Assembly: GCA_023701135.1 (NCBI GenBank)
Contig: JAMPXP010000005.1
Span: 124,001 to 188,000 of the forward strand
Reading direction: 5' to 3'
DNA from: Desulfobacula sp.
GTDB taxonomy: Bacteria; Desulfobacterota; Desulfobacteria; Desulfobacterales; Desulfobacteraceae
Length of the DNA stretch: 64,000 nt
Position 1 is the stretch's first letter. Every line of letters begins with the position of its first letter. The notes under the pieces were generated by a model. The model searched no databases and was not told the DNA's origin. It saw only the letters and a program-made list of their open reading frames with translations. Positions 52,177 through 60,804 of this stretch are shown here, piece by piece. Made by a program: the position numbers and the translations under genes.

Positions 52177-53259
52177 ATGGCTGAAATTGATGCTTTTTTT
52201 AAGCTGATGCATGAGCAGGGGGCCTCGGACCTCCATCTGTCCTCCGGGCAACAGCCTGCATTAAGGCTTCATGGTGATATCCAGCGGATTAAATATGATA
52301 TCCTCACAAGTGATAAATTAAGGGGCCTTCTCTATGAGATTACCTCCCAGGAGAAGATCAAGACCTTTGAGGAAACCGGTGATGTGGATTTCGGCTATGA
52401 AATTCCAGGGCTGGCGCGATACAGGGCCAATTATTTCATGCAGAAGAGCGGCATTTCTGCTGTTTTTCGTGAGATCCCCTCTGAAGTGCTGACGGTTGAG
52501 CAGCTTGGCCTTCCGCCGGTTATTTCAAAACTGGCGGAACTGCCCCGGGGCCTCGTTCTGGTGACGGGGCCAACTGGGTCCGGAAAATCAACCACCCTTG
52601 CCGCCATCATTGATCAGGCCAATAAGGTCAGAAAAGACCATATTATAACGGTGGAAGACCCCATCGAGTTTGTCCACAGAAGCCAGAACTGTATTGTTAA
52701 CCACAGGGAAGTCGGCTTGCATACAAAAACATTTTCATCTGCACTCAGAGGTGCCTTGCGTGAAGATCCGGACATTATCCTCGTGGGTGAGTTGAGAGAT
52801 CTTGAAACCATTTCTCTTGCCATTGAAGCTGCCTCAACCGGCCACCTGGTTTTCGGAACCCTTCACACCTCCAGTGCAGCCAAAACCGTGGACAGAATCA
52901 TCGAGGTCTTCCCATCAACGGAGCAGGCCCAGATACGCTCCACTCTGGCAGACGGGTTAAGGGCCATTATCGCTCAAACCCTGTTCAAAAGAATCGATAA
53001 GAAAGGCAGGTGTGCAGCCCTTGAGATCCTCGTGGCAACACCGGCGGTAAGGAACCTGATACGGGAAGCCAAAACCCACCAGGTCCCGTCCATGATTCAG
53101 ACCGGCAAGCAATATGGGATGCAACTGCTGGATGATGCCATCATGAATTTATACAAGAAGGGATGGATCAGCGCCGATGCCGCATACAGCAAGGCCAATA
53201 ACAAATCTTTGTTCAGGTCCTTTTTAAAGAATCCGCCGGTTGATTTTACAGAAGCTTAG
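52177..53259 (+). CDS. pilT: Type IV pilus retraction ATPase PilT
   Basis: A 360-residue secretion ATPase. The N-domain has GASDLHLSSGQQPALRLHG. The Walker A motif is GPTGSGKSTT near residue 132, the Asp box VEDPIEFVH and the Walker B DIILVGELRDLET. The C-terminal AVRNLIREAK segment is the retraction signature of PilT. It powers pilus retraction at the inner membrane. ATG 52177 is 8 bases after AAGGG; TTG 52171 is weaker. A second PilT-like gene begins 35 bases later. Confidence 0.95.
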   Translation: MAEIDAFFKLMHEQGASDLHLSSGQQPALRLHGDIQRIKYDILTSDKLRGLLYEITSQEKIKTFEETGDVDFGYEIPGLARYRANYFMQKSGISAVFREIPSEVLTVEQLGLPPVISKLAELPRGLVLVTGPTGSGKSTTLAAIIDQANKVRKDHIITVEDPIEFVHRSQNCIVNHREVGLHTKTFSSALRGALREDPDIILVGELRDLETISLAIEAASTGHLVFGTLHTSSAAKTVDRIIEVFPSTEQAQIRSTLADGLRAIIAQTLFKRIDKKGRCAALEILVATPAVRNLIREAKTHQVPSMIQTGKQYGMQLLDDAIMNLYKKGWISADAAYSKANNKSLFRSFLKNPPVDFTEA

Positions 53260-53294
53260 CCTGTCTTTTTTGATACCATAAAAAGGAAAGCCGT

Positions 53295-54458
53295 ATGAAA
53301 AAACAACAGATTGATCACATTCTGTCAAAAATGCTGGATTCCCATGATAATGTCTCCGATTTGAATTTTACTCCTGGAAAACCCCTGCAGGTAGAAAGCT
53401 CAGGACAACTGGCGGCCGTCCACATTGAGCCTGATTTCAATGTATTAACCCCTTTCCAGACGGAAATCGTAGCCCTGAATTTGATTAATAATAACCGCAA
53501 ATTGATGGAAACACTGATTCGGGAGGGGTCCTGCGATCTATCCTACCAGCTTGGAAATAAGGCCCGGTTCCGTGTGAATATTTTTTCAAGATCCGCCCGG
53601 TATTCCATTGTGCTCAGGAAGCTTGAAACTCAGATTCCCACTATTGAAGAACTGGCGCTTCCCAAGGCCTTTCACAGGATGTCGGAAGAAAAGAACGGCA
53701 TTATTTTTGTGACCGGAGCCACAGGTTCGGGTAAAACCACATCTCTGGCGGCACTGCTGGATAAGATCAATGAAACAAAATCGGTTCATGTCATCACCCT
53801 GGAGGATCCCATTGAGTATCAGCATCCCCAGAAAAAATCCACCTTCAACCAGAGGGAGCTGGGTGCGGATTTTGATACCTTTGCCAATGGTTTGAGAGCA
53901 GCTTTGCGTCAGGCCCCGAAAGTGATCCTGGTGGGTGAGATGCGGGACAGAGAAACCGTTGAAATAGGGCTTACGGCTGCGGAAACAGGCCATCTGGTAC
54001 TATCCACCCTGCATACCGTGGATGCCGGGCAGACCATCAACCGTGTGCTGGGCATGTTTTCCACGGAAGAAGAAAAGCAGATCCGGATCCGTCTGGCCGA
54101 TACCCTCCGATGGGTTTGTTCCCAGCGATTGCTGCCGAAAATAGGTGGCGGCCGGGTTGCCGCCTTTGAGATCATGGGAACCAATTTGAGGGTAAAAGAT
54201 TCCATCCTCCATGGAGAATCCGAAGGGAAAACCTTTAATGAAATTATTACGGCGGGAAAACCCCAGGACATGGTTTCTTTTGATGAGTATATTATTTCTC
54301 TGTATGAAGAAGGCAAGATTGACGAGAATACTGCCGTTTCTTATGCCTCAAGAAAGGATATTGTCGGCCGAGGACTCGATTCGATCAAGAGTTCACGGGG
54401 CGAGACCACATCCAAGATTGATTCTTTGGAAATTGATCTTGGATATAAAGGAAAATAA
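53295..54458 (+). CDS. Second PilT/PilU-like pilus ATPase
   Basis: A 387-residue paralogue of PilT. Walker A is GATGSGKTTS, the Asp box LEDPIEYQH and Walker B VILVGEMRDRETV. The His-box HLVLSTLHTVDA is intact. It lacks the canonical AIRNLIRE motif: the segment reads RVKDSILHGES. This resembles PilU-type or accessory retraction ATPases. The tail of about 40 residues (SRGETTSKIDSLEIDLGYKGK) is extra. It is followed after 5 bases by the zinc-ribbon gene. Confidence 0.9.
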   Translation: MKKQQIDHILSKMLDSHDNVSDLNFTPGKPLQVESSGQLAAVHIEPDFNVLTPFQTEIVALNLINNNRKLMETLIREGSCDLSYQLGNKARFRVNIFSRSARYSIVLRKLETQIPTIEELALPKAFHRMSEEKNGIIFVTGATGSGKTTSLAALLDKINETKSVHVITLEDPIEYQHPQKKSTFNQRELGADFDTFANGLRAALRQAPKVILVGEMRDRETVEIGLTAAETGHLVLSTLHTVDAGQTINRVLGMFSTEEEKQIRIRLADTLRWVCSQRLLPKIGGGRVAAFEIMGTNLRVKDSILHGESEGKTFNEIITAGKPQDMVSFDEYIISLYEEGKIDENTAVSYASRKDIVGRGLDSIKSSRGETTSKIDSLEIDLGYKGK

Positions 54459-54463
54459 GTGTT

Positions 54464-55078
54464 ATGAACATCACCTGCCATAACTGCAATACAAAATTGA
54501 ATATTCCCGATCACAAGCTGCCCAAAGACAAGGAATCGACCGTAGTCTGTCCCAAATGCAGGGAAAAGATCCAAGTCCCGGCAGCACCGAAATCCCAGCC
54601 ACCTGTGGATGAGAAAAAGAACTCCTTCTATCAGCGGCGTTTTGAAGACCGTTTGAATGCCCTGGTCTGCGTTGACCGGGCGGAATTGAAGTCAAAGATA
54701 AATTCGGCCCTGGATCAGATGGGATTGAATGCCGAAGCTGCTGTTGATATGCGGGGAGCATTCAATAAAATGGAATACAATGCCTATCAGCTTCTGATTA
54801 TAGAGGATGATTTTGACCCGGAGAATAAGGGCGCAACGGGAATTATCGAGAGGATGAGCGCCATTGATATGTCTTTGAGGCGGAAAATCTGTATTGTTTT
54901 GATCAGCCGAAAATTCAACACCAATGATAATATGGCGGCCTTGCATTCCAGTGTCAACAATATTATTCATCAGGATGACACCCATCATATGGAAGCCTTT
55001 TTATCCAAAGCCGTGGCAGAGCATAAAAATTTATACTCCATTTACAATGAATCCCTGAAGCTGGTCGGTAAAGCATAG
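54464..55078 (+). CDS. Zinc-ribbon + receiver-like domain protein
   Basis: A 204-residue protein. The MJ0042-type zinc finger lies in residues 1-40 (CHNCNTKLNIPDHKLP, CPKCREKIQVP). After a short linker, residues 65-200 show a receiver-like alpha/beta pattern (LVCVDRAELKSKIN, AYQLLIIEDDFDP), with the acidic IEDD at the site of the usual phosphoacceptor Asp. Whether it is phosphorylated is uncertain. It sits 5 bases after the second PilT, so a role in pilus or polarity control is likely. Confidence 0.7.
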   Translation: MNITCHNCNTKLNIPDHKLPKDKESTVVCPKCREKIQVPAAPKSQPPVDEKKNSFYQRRFEDRLNALVCVDRAELKSKINSALDQMGLNAEAAVDMRGAFNKMEYNAYQLLIIEDDFDPENKGATGIIERMSAIDMSLRRKICIVLISRKFNTNDNMAALHSSVNNIIHQDDTHHMEAFLSKAVAEHKNLYSIYNESLKLVGKA

Positions 55079-55099
55079 CGGGATTGAGACAGGATTTGT

Positions 55100-55975
55100 A
55101 TGGCCCGTTACTGGTATGAACCACTGAGTTTTCCCGAGTGGTTCAAAAGGATATTTTCTTTTTTTAATATTGCCTTGTTTCTTATGACAGCAATATTTTT
55201 CATTTCCGAATTCAGATTTGACTGGTTTGAAAAACTGGTGGGGTCCTATCTGGCTTCTACCAATGAGGTCCGCCCTGAAATCGGGGCCGTCTGGGAAATC
55301 GGAAAACAAACCACCAATGCCCATGAATCCCTGAAGACCATTGTCGATAAAAAAGAGGACATCCGGCAGACGGCGAATGCGGCAGGTTCTTTTTCAGAGC
55401 TTGTATCCAGTCTTCTGCCGGGGGAATGGGTGACACTTGAAAGACAACAGTTTAAATCCCTGTATCTCAGCCTTGAAAAATCATCATCCCTGAAGATCAT
55501 TGATCCGGCGAGCCTGGTATGGCTCCTCAACGGCAGCGACCTTGACAGGATATTTTGTGAGGGCATCAAGGGCGGGATAAAAATTTTTTTCATTGATCGG
55601 GAAAACAGGGTCATCAAGGAGATAGAACTCCAAAAAGAAGATATTATTGAAATCGAAAACGCGGATAAGCCCCTGGCTGGAATTCTGACGGACATGGCCG
55701 GATTTCAGGATCGTATTTATCCGGCCCGGATTTTTTTTGACGCACTGTTAAAATTGCCGGCGGAAATTATCCCGGATCTGATCGTAAACCCTGAAGCCCT
55801 GCTCGAGCAGGAAGGAAAGCTCATCCGGGTCGGCATCTTTAATGAGGCGGTAAACGGGTATATCAAGCTCGGATTTGAATTTGAAGCATCGGGGGGAGAC
55901 ACGGTCGTATTTTTAAAAGGCCGAGAGTGGGCCGTCTGGCAGTTGAGTCTGAACCTGAAGGGAGAGGCAAAATGA
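55100..55975 (+). CDS. Unknown membrane-anchored protein in the envelope cluster
   Basis: A 291-residue protein that I do not recognise. A single N-terminal helix (IFSFFNIALFLMTAIFFIS, about residues 17-37) anchors it. The rest is mixed alpha/beta with a linker (YLASTNEVRPEIGAVWEIG) and a probable periplasmic or cytosolic globular domain. There are no repeats and only one cysteine (CEGIKGG). Its stop overlaps the start of the class A PBP gene as ATGA, so the two are translationally coupled, suggesting a partner or regulator of the PBP. Confidence 0.7.
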   Translation: MARYWYEPLSFPEWFKRIFSFFNIALFLMTAIFFISEFRFDWFEKLVGSYLASTNEVRPEIGAVWEIGKQTTNAHESLKTIVDKKEDIRQTANAAGSFSELVSSLLPGEWVTLERQQFKSLYLSLEKSSSLKIIDPASLVWLLNGSDLDRIFCEGIKGGIKIFFIDRENRVIKEIELQKEDIIEIENADKPLAGILTDMAGFQDRIYPARIFFDALLKLPAEIIPDLIVNPEALLEQEGKLIRVGIFNEAVNGYIKLGFEFEASGGDTVVFLKGREWAVWQLSLNLKGEAK

Positions 55976-57972
55976 ATCTTTTTTTAAGGATCAGCGCCAT
56001 TGTCCGATTCTGCTTTTTCATGGGGCTGATTCTCGTCTCCCTTGGAAGCCTTTCAGGGATGTTCCTGGTTTTCTATATGGCAAAAGATCTGCCAAAACTG
56101 CCCTCTCCCTTAAGCAAAATTATAGAAACACCCCAGACCCAGATCTATGCATCAAACGGCCAGGTTTTAATCCGTCTGGGGGAAAGACAGGCCGTTTCCC
56201 TGGACATGGTTTCCAAAAATTTTATCAACGCCATTCTGGCAACAGAAGACCATCTTTTTTTCGAACACCGGGGCATAAACAAACTCAGAACCTTAAAAGC
56301 CCTTTATATAACCCTGACATCACCCTCCGGGAAAGTGGAAGGGGCTTCGACCATTACCCAGCAACTGGCCAAAAATTTATTCTTCAGTTTTAAAAAGACC
56401 TATGCCCGAAAATTCAAAGAACTTCTCGTGTCAATGCAGATAGAAGCTTCCAGCACTAAGGAAGAGATCCTGCAAACCTATATCAACCAGATTCATTTCG
56501 GAGCAGGAGCCCAGGGTGTGGAAAAAGCAGCCCAGGTTTTTTTTGGAAAAACAGCCCTTGATTTAACCCTGCCCGAGGCTGCCCTGCTTGCAGGGCTCCC
56601 GAAGTCCCCGACCAATTATAATCCCTTCCGGCATTATGATCTTGCGCTCAAGCGCCGGGACATTGTTTTAAACAGAATGGTCCAGGCCGGGTTTATTTCT
56701 GATGTTGATGCCCGGCAGGCCATGATGACAAGGCCTGAACTTTATCATGAGCAATCAGATTCCAGGACCGGCAGTTATTTTTTGGATGCTCTGATCAGTG
56801 AATTGATTTCAAAATATGGGGAGGATGTTGTATATCATGGCGGAATAAAGATCTATGCAACCCTTGATACAAGACTTCAATCTTATGCACAGCAAGCATT
56901 GAAGAAAGGGCTTGAAAACCTGGATGCCATGATGGGGATAACCGATGGTACCGTTGATCCTCCCCAGGGGGCCATCGTCGCCATTGATACGGGGTCCGGG
57001 GCCGTTAAAGCCATGATCGGTGGAAGGGATTATTACGAAAGCGAATTCAACCGGGCCACAAAAAGCAGAAGACAGCCAGGAAGCGGATTTAAACCCTTCC
57101 TGTATTATACGGCTTTAAAAGACCTGGGATTTCATCCGGCAACCGTTATGACGGACAAGCCTGTTCTTATCCCGGTCAAAGGGGCCGCGGACTGGGAACC
57201 CAAAAATTTCAGCAAAACCTTTAACGGCCCGATGATTTTGAAAAAAGCCCTGACCGAGTCCGTCAATACCATAGCCGCCCAGATGGTGGAAAAAGTCGGC
57301 CCCGATGCCGTGGTCCGGACGGCTAAAACATGCGGCATTGAAAGTCCTTTACAAGAGGTGTATTCCGTGGCCCTGGGGACCTCGAATGTAACTCCTTTTG
57401 AAATGGCGGCTGCCTTTTCGGTCTTTGCGACAATAGGCGTGAAACATGAGCCCTTTTTATTCTGGCGAATTGAAGATGCTTACGGCCGGATTATTTTTGA
57501 ACACATTGTCCAGGAAAAAAGAGTTCTGGATCCTTCCATTACCTATCAGTTGGTGGATATGATGAAATCTGTTATTGATACCGGTTCCGGAAAATCCATC
57601 CGGCAACTGGGGTTTCATCGGGCTGCGGCAGGGAAGACGGGAACGACGGACAATTTCAATGATGCCTGGTTCACGGGGTTTACACCAACCCTGTGCACTT
57701 CTGTCTGGACCGGATTTGATAAGGAAAGAAAGCTTTTGGACCGCAATAATATCGGCATCACCGGTGGCAGAGGGGCGGCACCCATATGGGCTGATTTTAT
57801 GATGAATGCCGTGAACTCGGACCCTGAGAGGGATTTTCCGATTCCCGATAATGTTCATTTTGAAGCAGTGGATACGGTCACCGGATGCCCTCCGGAAGGA
57901 CAAGGGGGAGGCCGTGAGCAGATGAGTGTTCCTTTGAAGGCGGAACAGCAATTATGCCGGGATGAACAATAA
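55972..57972 (+). CDS. Class A penicillin-binding protein (PBP1A-like)
   Basis: A 666-residue bifunctional enzyme. A signal-anchor helix lies at about 12-35. The glycosyltransferase 51 domain (about 60-230) has AILATEDHLFFEHRGI, EGASTITQQLAKN and FGKTALDLTLPEAALLAG. The transpeptidase domain (330-620) has PGSGFKPFL (SxxK), TESVNTIAA (SxN) and AGKTGTTDNFNDAWF (KTGT). It polymerises and cross-links peptidoglycan in the periplasm. ATG 55972 overlaps the preceding stop and AGGGAGAGG lies upstream. The SPOR gene starts on its stop (TAATG). Confidence 0.95.
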   Translation: MNLFLRISAIVRFCFFMGLILVSLGSLSGMFLVFYMAKDLPKLPSPLSKIIETPQTQIYASNGQVLIRLGERQAVSLDMVSKNFINAILATEDHLFFEHRGINKLRTLKALYITLTSPSGKVEGASTITQQLAKNLFFSFKKTYARKFKELLVSMQIEASSTKEEILQTYINQIHFGAGAQGVEKAAQVFFGKTALDLTLPEAALLAGLPKSPTNYNPFRHYDLALKRRDIVLNRMVQAGFISDVDARQAMMTRPELYHEQSDSRTGSYFLDALISELISKYGEDVVYHGGIKIYATLDTRLQSYAQQALKKGLENLDAMMGITDGTVDPPQGAIVAIDTGSGAVKAMIGGRDYYESEFNRATKSRRQPGSGFKPFLYYTALKDLGFHPATVMTDKPVLIPVKGAADWEPKNFSKTFNGPMILKKALTESVNTIAAQMVEKVGPDAVVRTAKTCGIESPLQEVYSVALGTSNVTPFEMAAAFSVFATIGVKHEPFLFWRIEDAYGRIIFEHIVQEKRVLDPSITYQLVDMMKSVIDTGSGKSIRQLGFHRAAAGKTGTTDNFNDAWFTGFTPTLCTSVWTGFDKERKLLDRNNIGITGGRGAAPIWADFMMNAVNSDPERDFPIPDNVHFEAVDTVTGCPPEGQGGGREQMSVPLKAEQQLCRDEQ

Positions 57973-59255
57973 TGATCCGGATCTTAAGAAATATTGGTGT
58001 TCGGCTCTGGATTACCGCACTTTTTTTTATTCCGCTGGGGTTTTTTCTGGCATCGGGAATTACAAAAATTTTTCCGGATATCAATCCGATTGGGCTCTTA
58101 TGGGCCATGATGGTCGGCTTTATTCTGCTTCTCGGGTTTTTATTGGATATGGCCGGGAAAAAGGCCCTGGTCAATCTTATCAAAGAAGCCCAGGCCTGGG
58201 AGAGGGCCGGATTAAACACCAAAGCCGAAAAAAAATATGCCAGGGCCTTAAGGCTCTATGATACCTTTCTTTTCGGATTGTTTTCCGAAAGACGGGTAAG
58301 CCGGAAAATATCGGGCGCCATCGCCAGGTTCAAATTGAATACATCGGTTGGAAATGAGAATTTTAATCTGGCCACGGCCATGTATTTAAAAATGAATCCA
58401 GCCGATGAAGCCATGGCGGAACGCTGGCTCAAGCAGGTGAAACCATCCCGGAAACTCAGCGCTCTCGATCAGGAGGTTCTCACCCTGCTTGCCGAAACCT
58501 ACTATAGCCATAAATCATTGTCTGAAAGGGTATCGGATATTTTTCAGAAATCCGGAAAAGGGGACTATGCGGTAAAAAAAGTGCATCCGCCTGAACAAAA
58601 GCCTTCTTCTTTTGCAAAGGCTTACCCAAAAGCAGGTTCCGCGCTTGCTGACCCCGGTGAAACCCTTGCAAGCCGGAAGCCCTATTCCCAGCCGATGATT
58701 AAGCCGGTCGAGAAAGCCAGGGTCAAGCAGAAGATTGAGATTGGAAAATTTATTCGGACGGGCTTGGACAAACTAATCGATTTGATTCAATTTTTTGCCC
58801 GTAGTGCTGGCTCTGTTGTCAGTTTTCTGATTTTATCGGTTCGTCGGATGTATGGATTTATCAAAGGCCATGAAAAGGTTCAATCCTATCTGAAAATAGC
58901 TTTTCTGGGATTTGTTACGATTTGCCTCGCGGCTTTTATCATTAATACCGTATCCCATATGGTTAAGCCGGATCCGCCATCTGCTGAAAAAATAGTGGAA
59001 AAAATAGATATCCCTGTGGTCAAGCCTTTTACCATACAGGTGTCGGCATATCTGAAAAAAGAATTTGCCGACATTTATGTGAACAATTTGAAGAAAAAGG
59101 ACATTGAGGCAACCGTAAAAAAGGTGGATGGCGGTGGGAAAACCTGGTTTGTGGTCCGGGTCTCTGAATTTGCGGATAAAAAAAGCGCCGACAGCTATGG
59201 TCAGCAGTTAAAACAGCAAAAAATTATTGATGATTTTTTTGTCACCAATAAGTGA
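57972..59255 (+). CDS. SPOR-domain membrane protein coupled to the PBP
   Basis: A 427-residue protein with two N-terminal helices (about 8-30 and 38-58), a helical, TPR-like region (AQAWERAGLNTKAEKKYARALRL), a Pro/Lys-rich linker and a third helix near 310-330. The C-terminal 75 residues form a SPOR domain (FTIQVSAYLKKEFADIYVNNLK, WFVVRVSEFADKKSADSY), which binds denuded peptidoglycan at septa. Its ATG overlaps the PBP stop. The set suggests a septal PBP complex with DivIVA and YggT. Confidence 0.82.
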   Translation: MIRILRNIGVRLWITALFFIPLGFFLASGITKIFPDINPIGLLWAMMVGFILLLGFLLDMAGKKALVNLIKEAQAWERAGLNTKAEKKYARALRLYDTFLFGLFSERRVSRKISGAIARFKLNTSVGNENFNLATAMYLKMNPADEAMAERWLKQVKPSRKLSALDQEVLTLLAETYYSHKSLSERVSDIFQKSGKGDYAVKKVHPPEQKPSSFAKAYPKAGSALADPGETLASRKPYSQPMIKPVEKARVKQKIEIGKFIRTGLDKLIDLIQFFARSAGSVVSFLILSVRRMYGFIKGHEKVQSYLKIAFLGFVTICLAAFIINTVSHMVKPDPPSAEKIVEKIDIPVVKPFTIQVSAYLKKEFADIYVNNLKKKDIEATVKKVDGGGKTWFVVRVSEFADKKSADSYGQQLKQQKIIDDFFVTNK

Positions 59256-59302
59256 ACACGGGTTTGAAGAGATGCAGACCAAGATCCTTAAAATTTAAAA
59301 TA

Positions 59303-59920
59303 TCAAAAATTGATCACCTTGTCGGCCAATTGCATGGACGTGACAACATCCAGCATATTGGTGGTTTCCCCAACCTTTTTTTCGTCCAGTAAATTAAAAT
59401 GCGTCAGGCAGGCCCCGCAGACCAGAATGCTGACCCCGGAGGATTCCAATTCCATGAGGTCATTCAGAATGGCCGAGTCTTTTACGGCAAATTTTACGCC
59501 GTCATTAACCAACACGATTCTCCAGAGATCAGTTCCCATCTCTTTCAGGGTTTTTATAAAATTGACCATGAGTTTTTGCCCCAGATTGTCATCCCCTTTT
59601 CCCATATTCCGGGAGGAGATCATGACGAGAATTTTTTGGTGGTCGGATTCTTTTTTGATCTTTATGGATTCCGGGCGGCTTTCAAGCTTTTTTGCCTTTT
59701 CCCGGTCTCTTTGGCCTGAAACCGTTGAAAAGCCCCCATTCGAGTCAACAGAGACGTTGAATCCTTGGAAATTCAAAAACCGGCTGACATTTTCAACGGC
59801 TGCATCATTGTCGACAATGACTTCTATTTCAACGGCAGCCTCTGCTTCCAGGTGTTTTTTTGTTTTCAGTACCGGTTCCGGACATTGAAGCCCCCGACAG
59901 TCAATTTTGTTTTTTAGCAT
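59303..59920 (-). CDS. yedF: YedF, TusA-DsrE fusion linked to selenium/sulfur transfer
   Basis: A 205-residue protein. The N-terminal TusA-like domain has CRGLQCPEPVLKTK with Cys 13, and the C-terminal half is DsrE-like (ILVMISSRNMGKGDD, VSILVCGACLTHFNLL). The family is annotated as a selenium-metabolism protein YedF and is common in selenocysteine-using anaerobes. I take ATG 59918-59920, 6 bases after AAGGAG; ATG 59923 is adjacent. The fusion order is the normal one for YedF. Confidence 0.9.
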   Translation of the reverse strand: MLKNKIDCRGLQCPEPVLKTKKHLEAEAAVEIEVIVDNDAAVENVSRFLNFQGFNVSVDSNGGFSTVSGQRDREKAKKLESRPESIKIKKESDHQKILVMISSRNMGKGDDNLGQKLMVNFIKTLKEMGTDLWRIVLVNDGVKFAVKDSAILNDLMELESSGVSILVCGACLTHFNLLDEKKVGETTNMLDVVTSMQLADKVINF

Positions 59921-60146
59921 CATACGCTCCTTATTTATAATGACCGAATATTATGAAGTCTTCCAGGCTTCGTCAAATAGCAATATCCGATTGAAATCAG
60001 ATTCATTATTGGAAATCCGGATATCCGGCGACCGGGAAAATCTCTATATTCAAGGTCCGGGTTTAAAATGATTTGACAGCCAAGACCATATATGGAAATA
60101 TTTTGCTGATTGCAAGTCACCATCATCCATTCAAAAGGAGAAATCC

Positions 60147-60443
60147 ATGATCATTATTTCAAATGTCAGTTATCCCCCTGAAAGCACAAAGGAAATTGCA
60201 AGGCGCTATCTAAAGGCACCTGTTTTGCCGGAGTTTCTGACCAAAAGAGGTCCCTATGTTTCTTCCAGCATGACGGGTGGTATGAATTCCATCACATTTT
60301 ATGAGCTGGACAATAACCGGCTTGCAGAAGGGCTAAAGGCCATAGGCGAAAGTCTGGCCATATATTTTGGCGTACCCGGCTATAGCTATGACCTGAAACC
60401 CTATTTTGAACTTGAAGAAGGCCTGGCTATTCTCGGTCTTTAA
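60147..60443 (+). CDS. Unknown 98-residue protein
   Basis: I do not recognise this small soluble protein. It reads MIIISNVSYPPESTKEIARR and later PVLPEFLTKRGPYVSSSM, FGVPGYSYDLKPYFELEEG, with no cysteine or membrane segment. AAAGGAG lies 5 bases before the ATG, which is strong support for a gene. Its C-terminus overlaps the convergent YkgJ-type gene by 17 bases. The divergent yedF gene is 226 bases away. Confidence 0.65.
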   Translation: MIIISNVSYPPESTKEIARRYLKAPVLPEFLTKRGPYVSSSMTGGMNSITFYELDNNRLAEGLKAIGESLAIYFGVPGYSYDLKPYFELEEGLAILGL

Positions 60444-60804
60444 TTTTTTTTGATCTTTGAATGGCCCAGGCGCAGATATGTTCAAAATCCTTGAATTTCC
60501 ATTTGACGGGGAATTCAAGGCATTGCTTCGGTTTAAAAGCATTGATGCGGCAGCCGTCGTCGGTCAGAAATATGCATTCTCCATTTTCTTTTTCCTTTAA
60601 AGACAGACCTATTCTATCCCTTGTGAGAATCGTACAGGTTTCAATAAAATGACGGACATCCATTGAAAGAAAGGCGGCAATGATGTCGGGCTCATTTTTT
60701 TCAAGACGGACATACCCCTCCTGACGACAGCAGGCACCGCATTTAAGGCATGTAAACCCTGTCAGATTCTGAATCATATCTTTAGGCTTGAACACCGGTT
60801 TCAT
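60427..60804 (-). CDS. YkgJ-type cysteine-cluster protein
   Basis: A 125-residue protein with CLKCGACCRQEG near residue 19 and later cysteines in GECIFLTDDGCRI, KQCLEFPVKW and HICAWA. This is the Fe-S or zinc pattern of the YkgJ family, whose role is unknown. ATG 60802-60804 lies inside the end of lysA, which suggests cotranscription. A later ATG at 60777 would shorten it by nine residues. It overlaps the unknown convergent gene at the 3' end. Confidence 0.8.
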   Translation of the reverse strand: MKPVFKPKDMIQNLTGFTCLKCGACCRQEGYVRLEKNEPDIIAAFLSMDVRHFIETCTILTRDRIGLSLKEKENGECIFLTDDGCRINAFKPKQCLEFPVKWKFKDFEHICAWAIQRSKKIKDRE

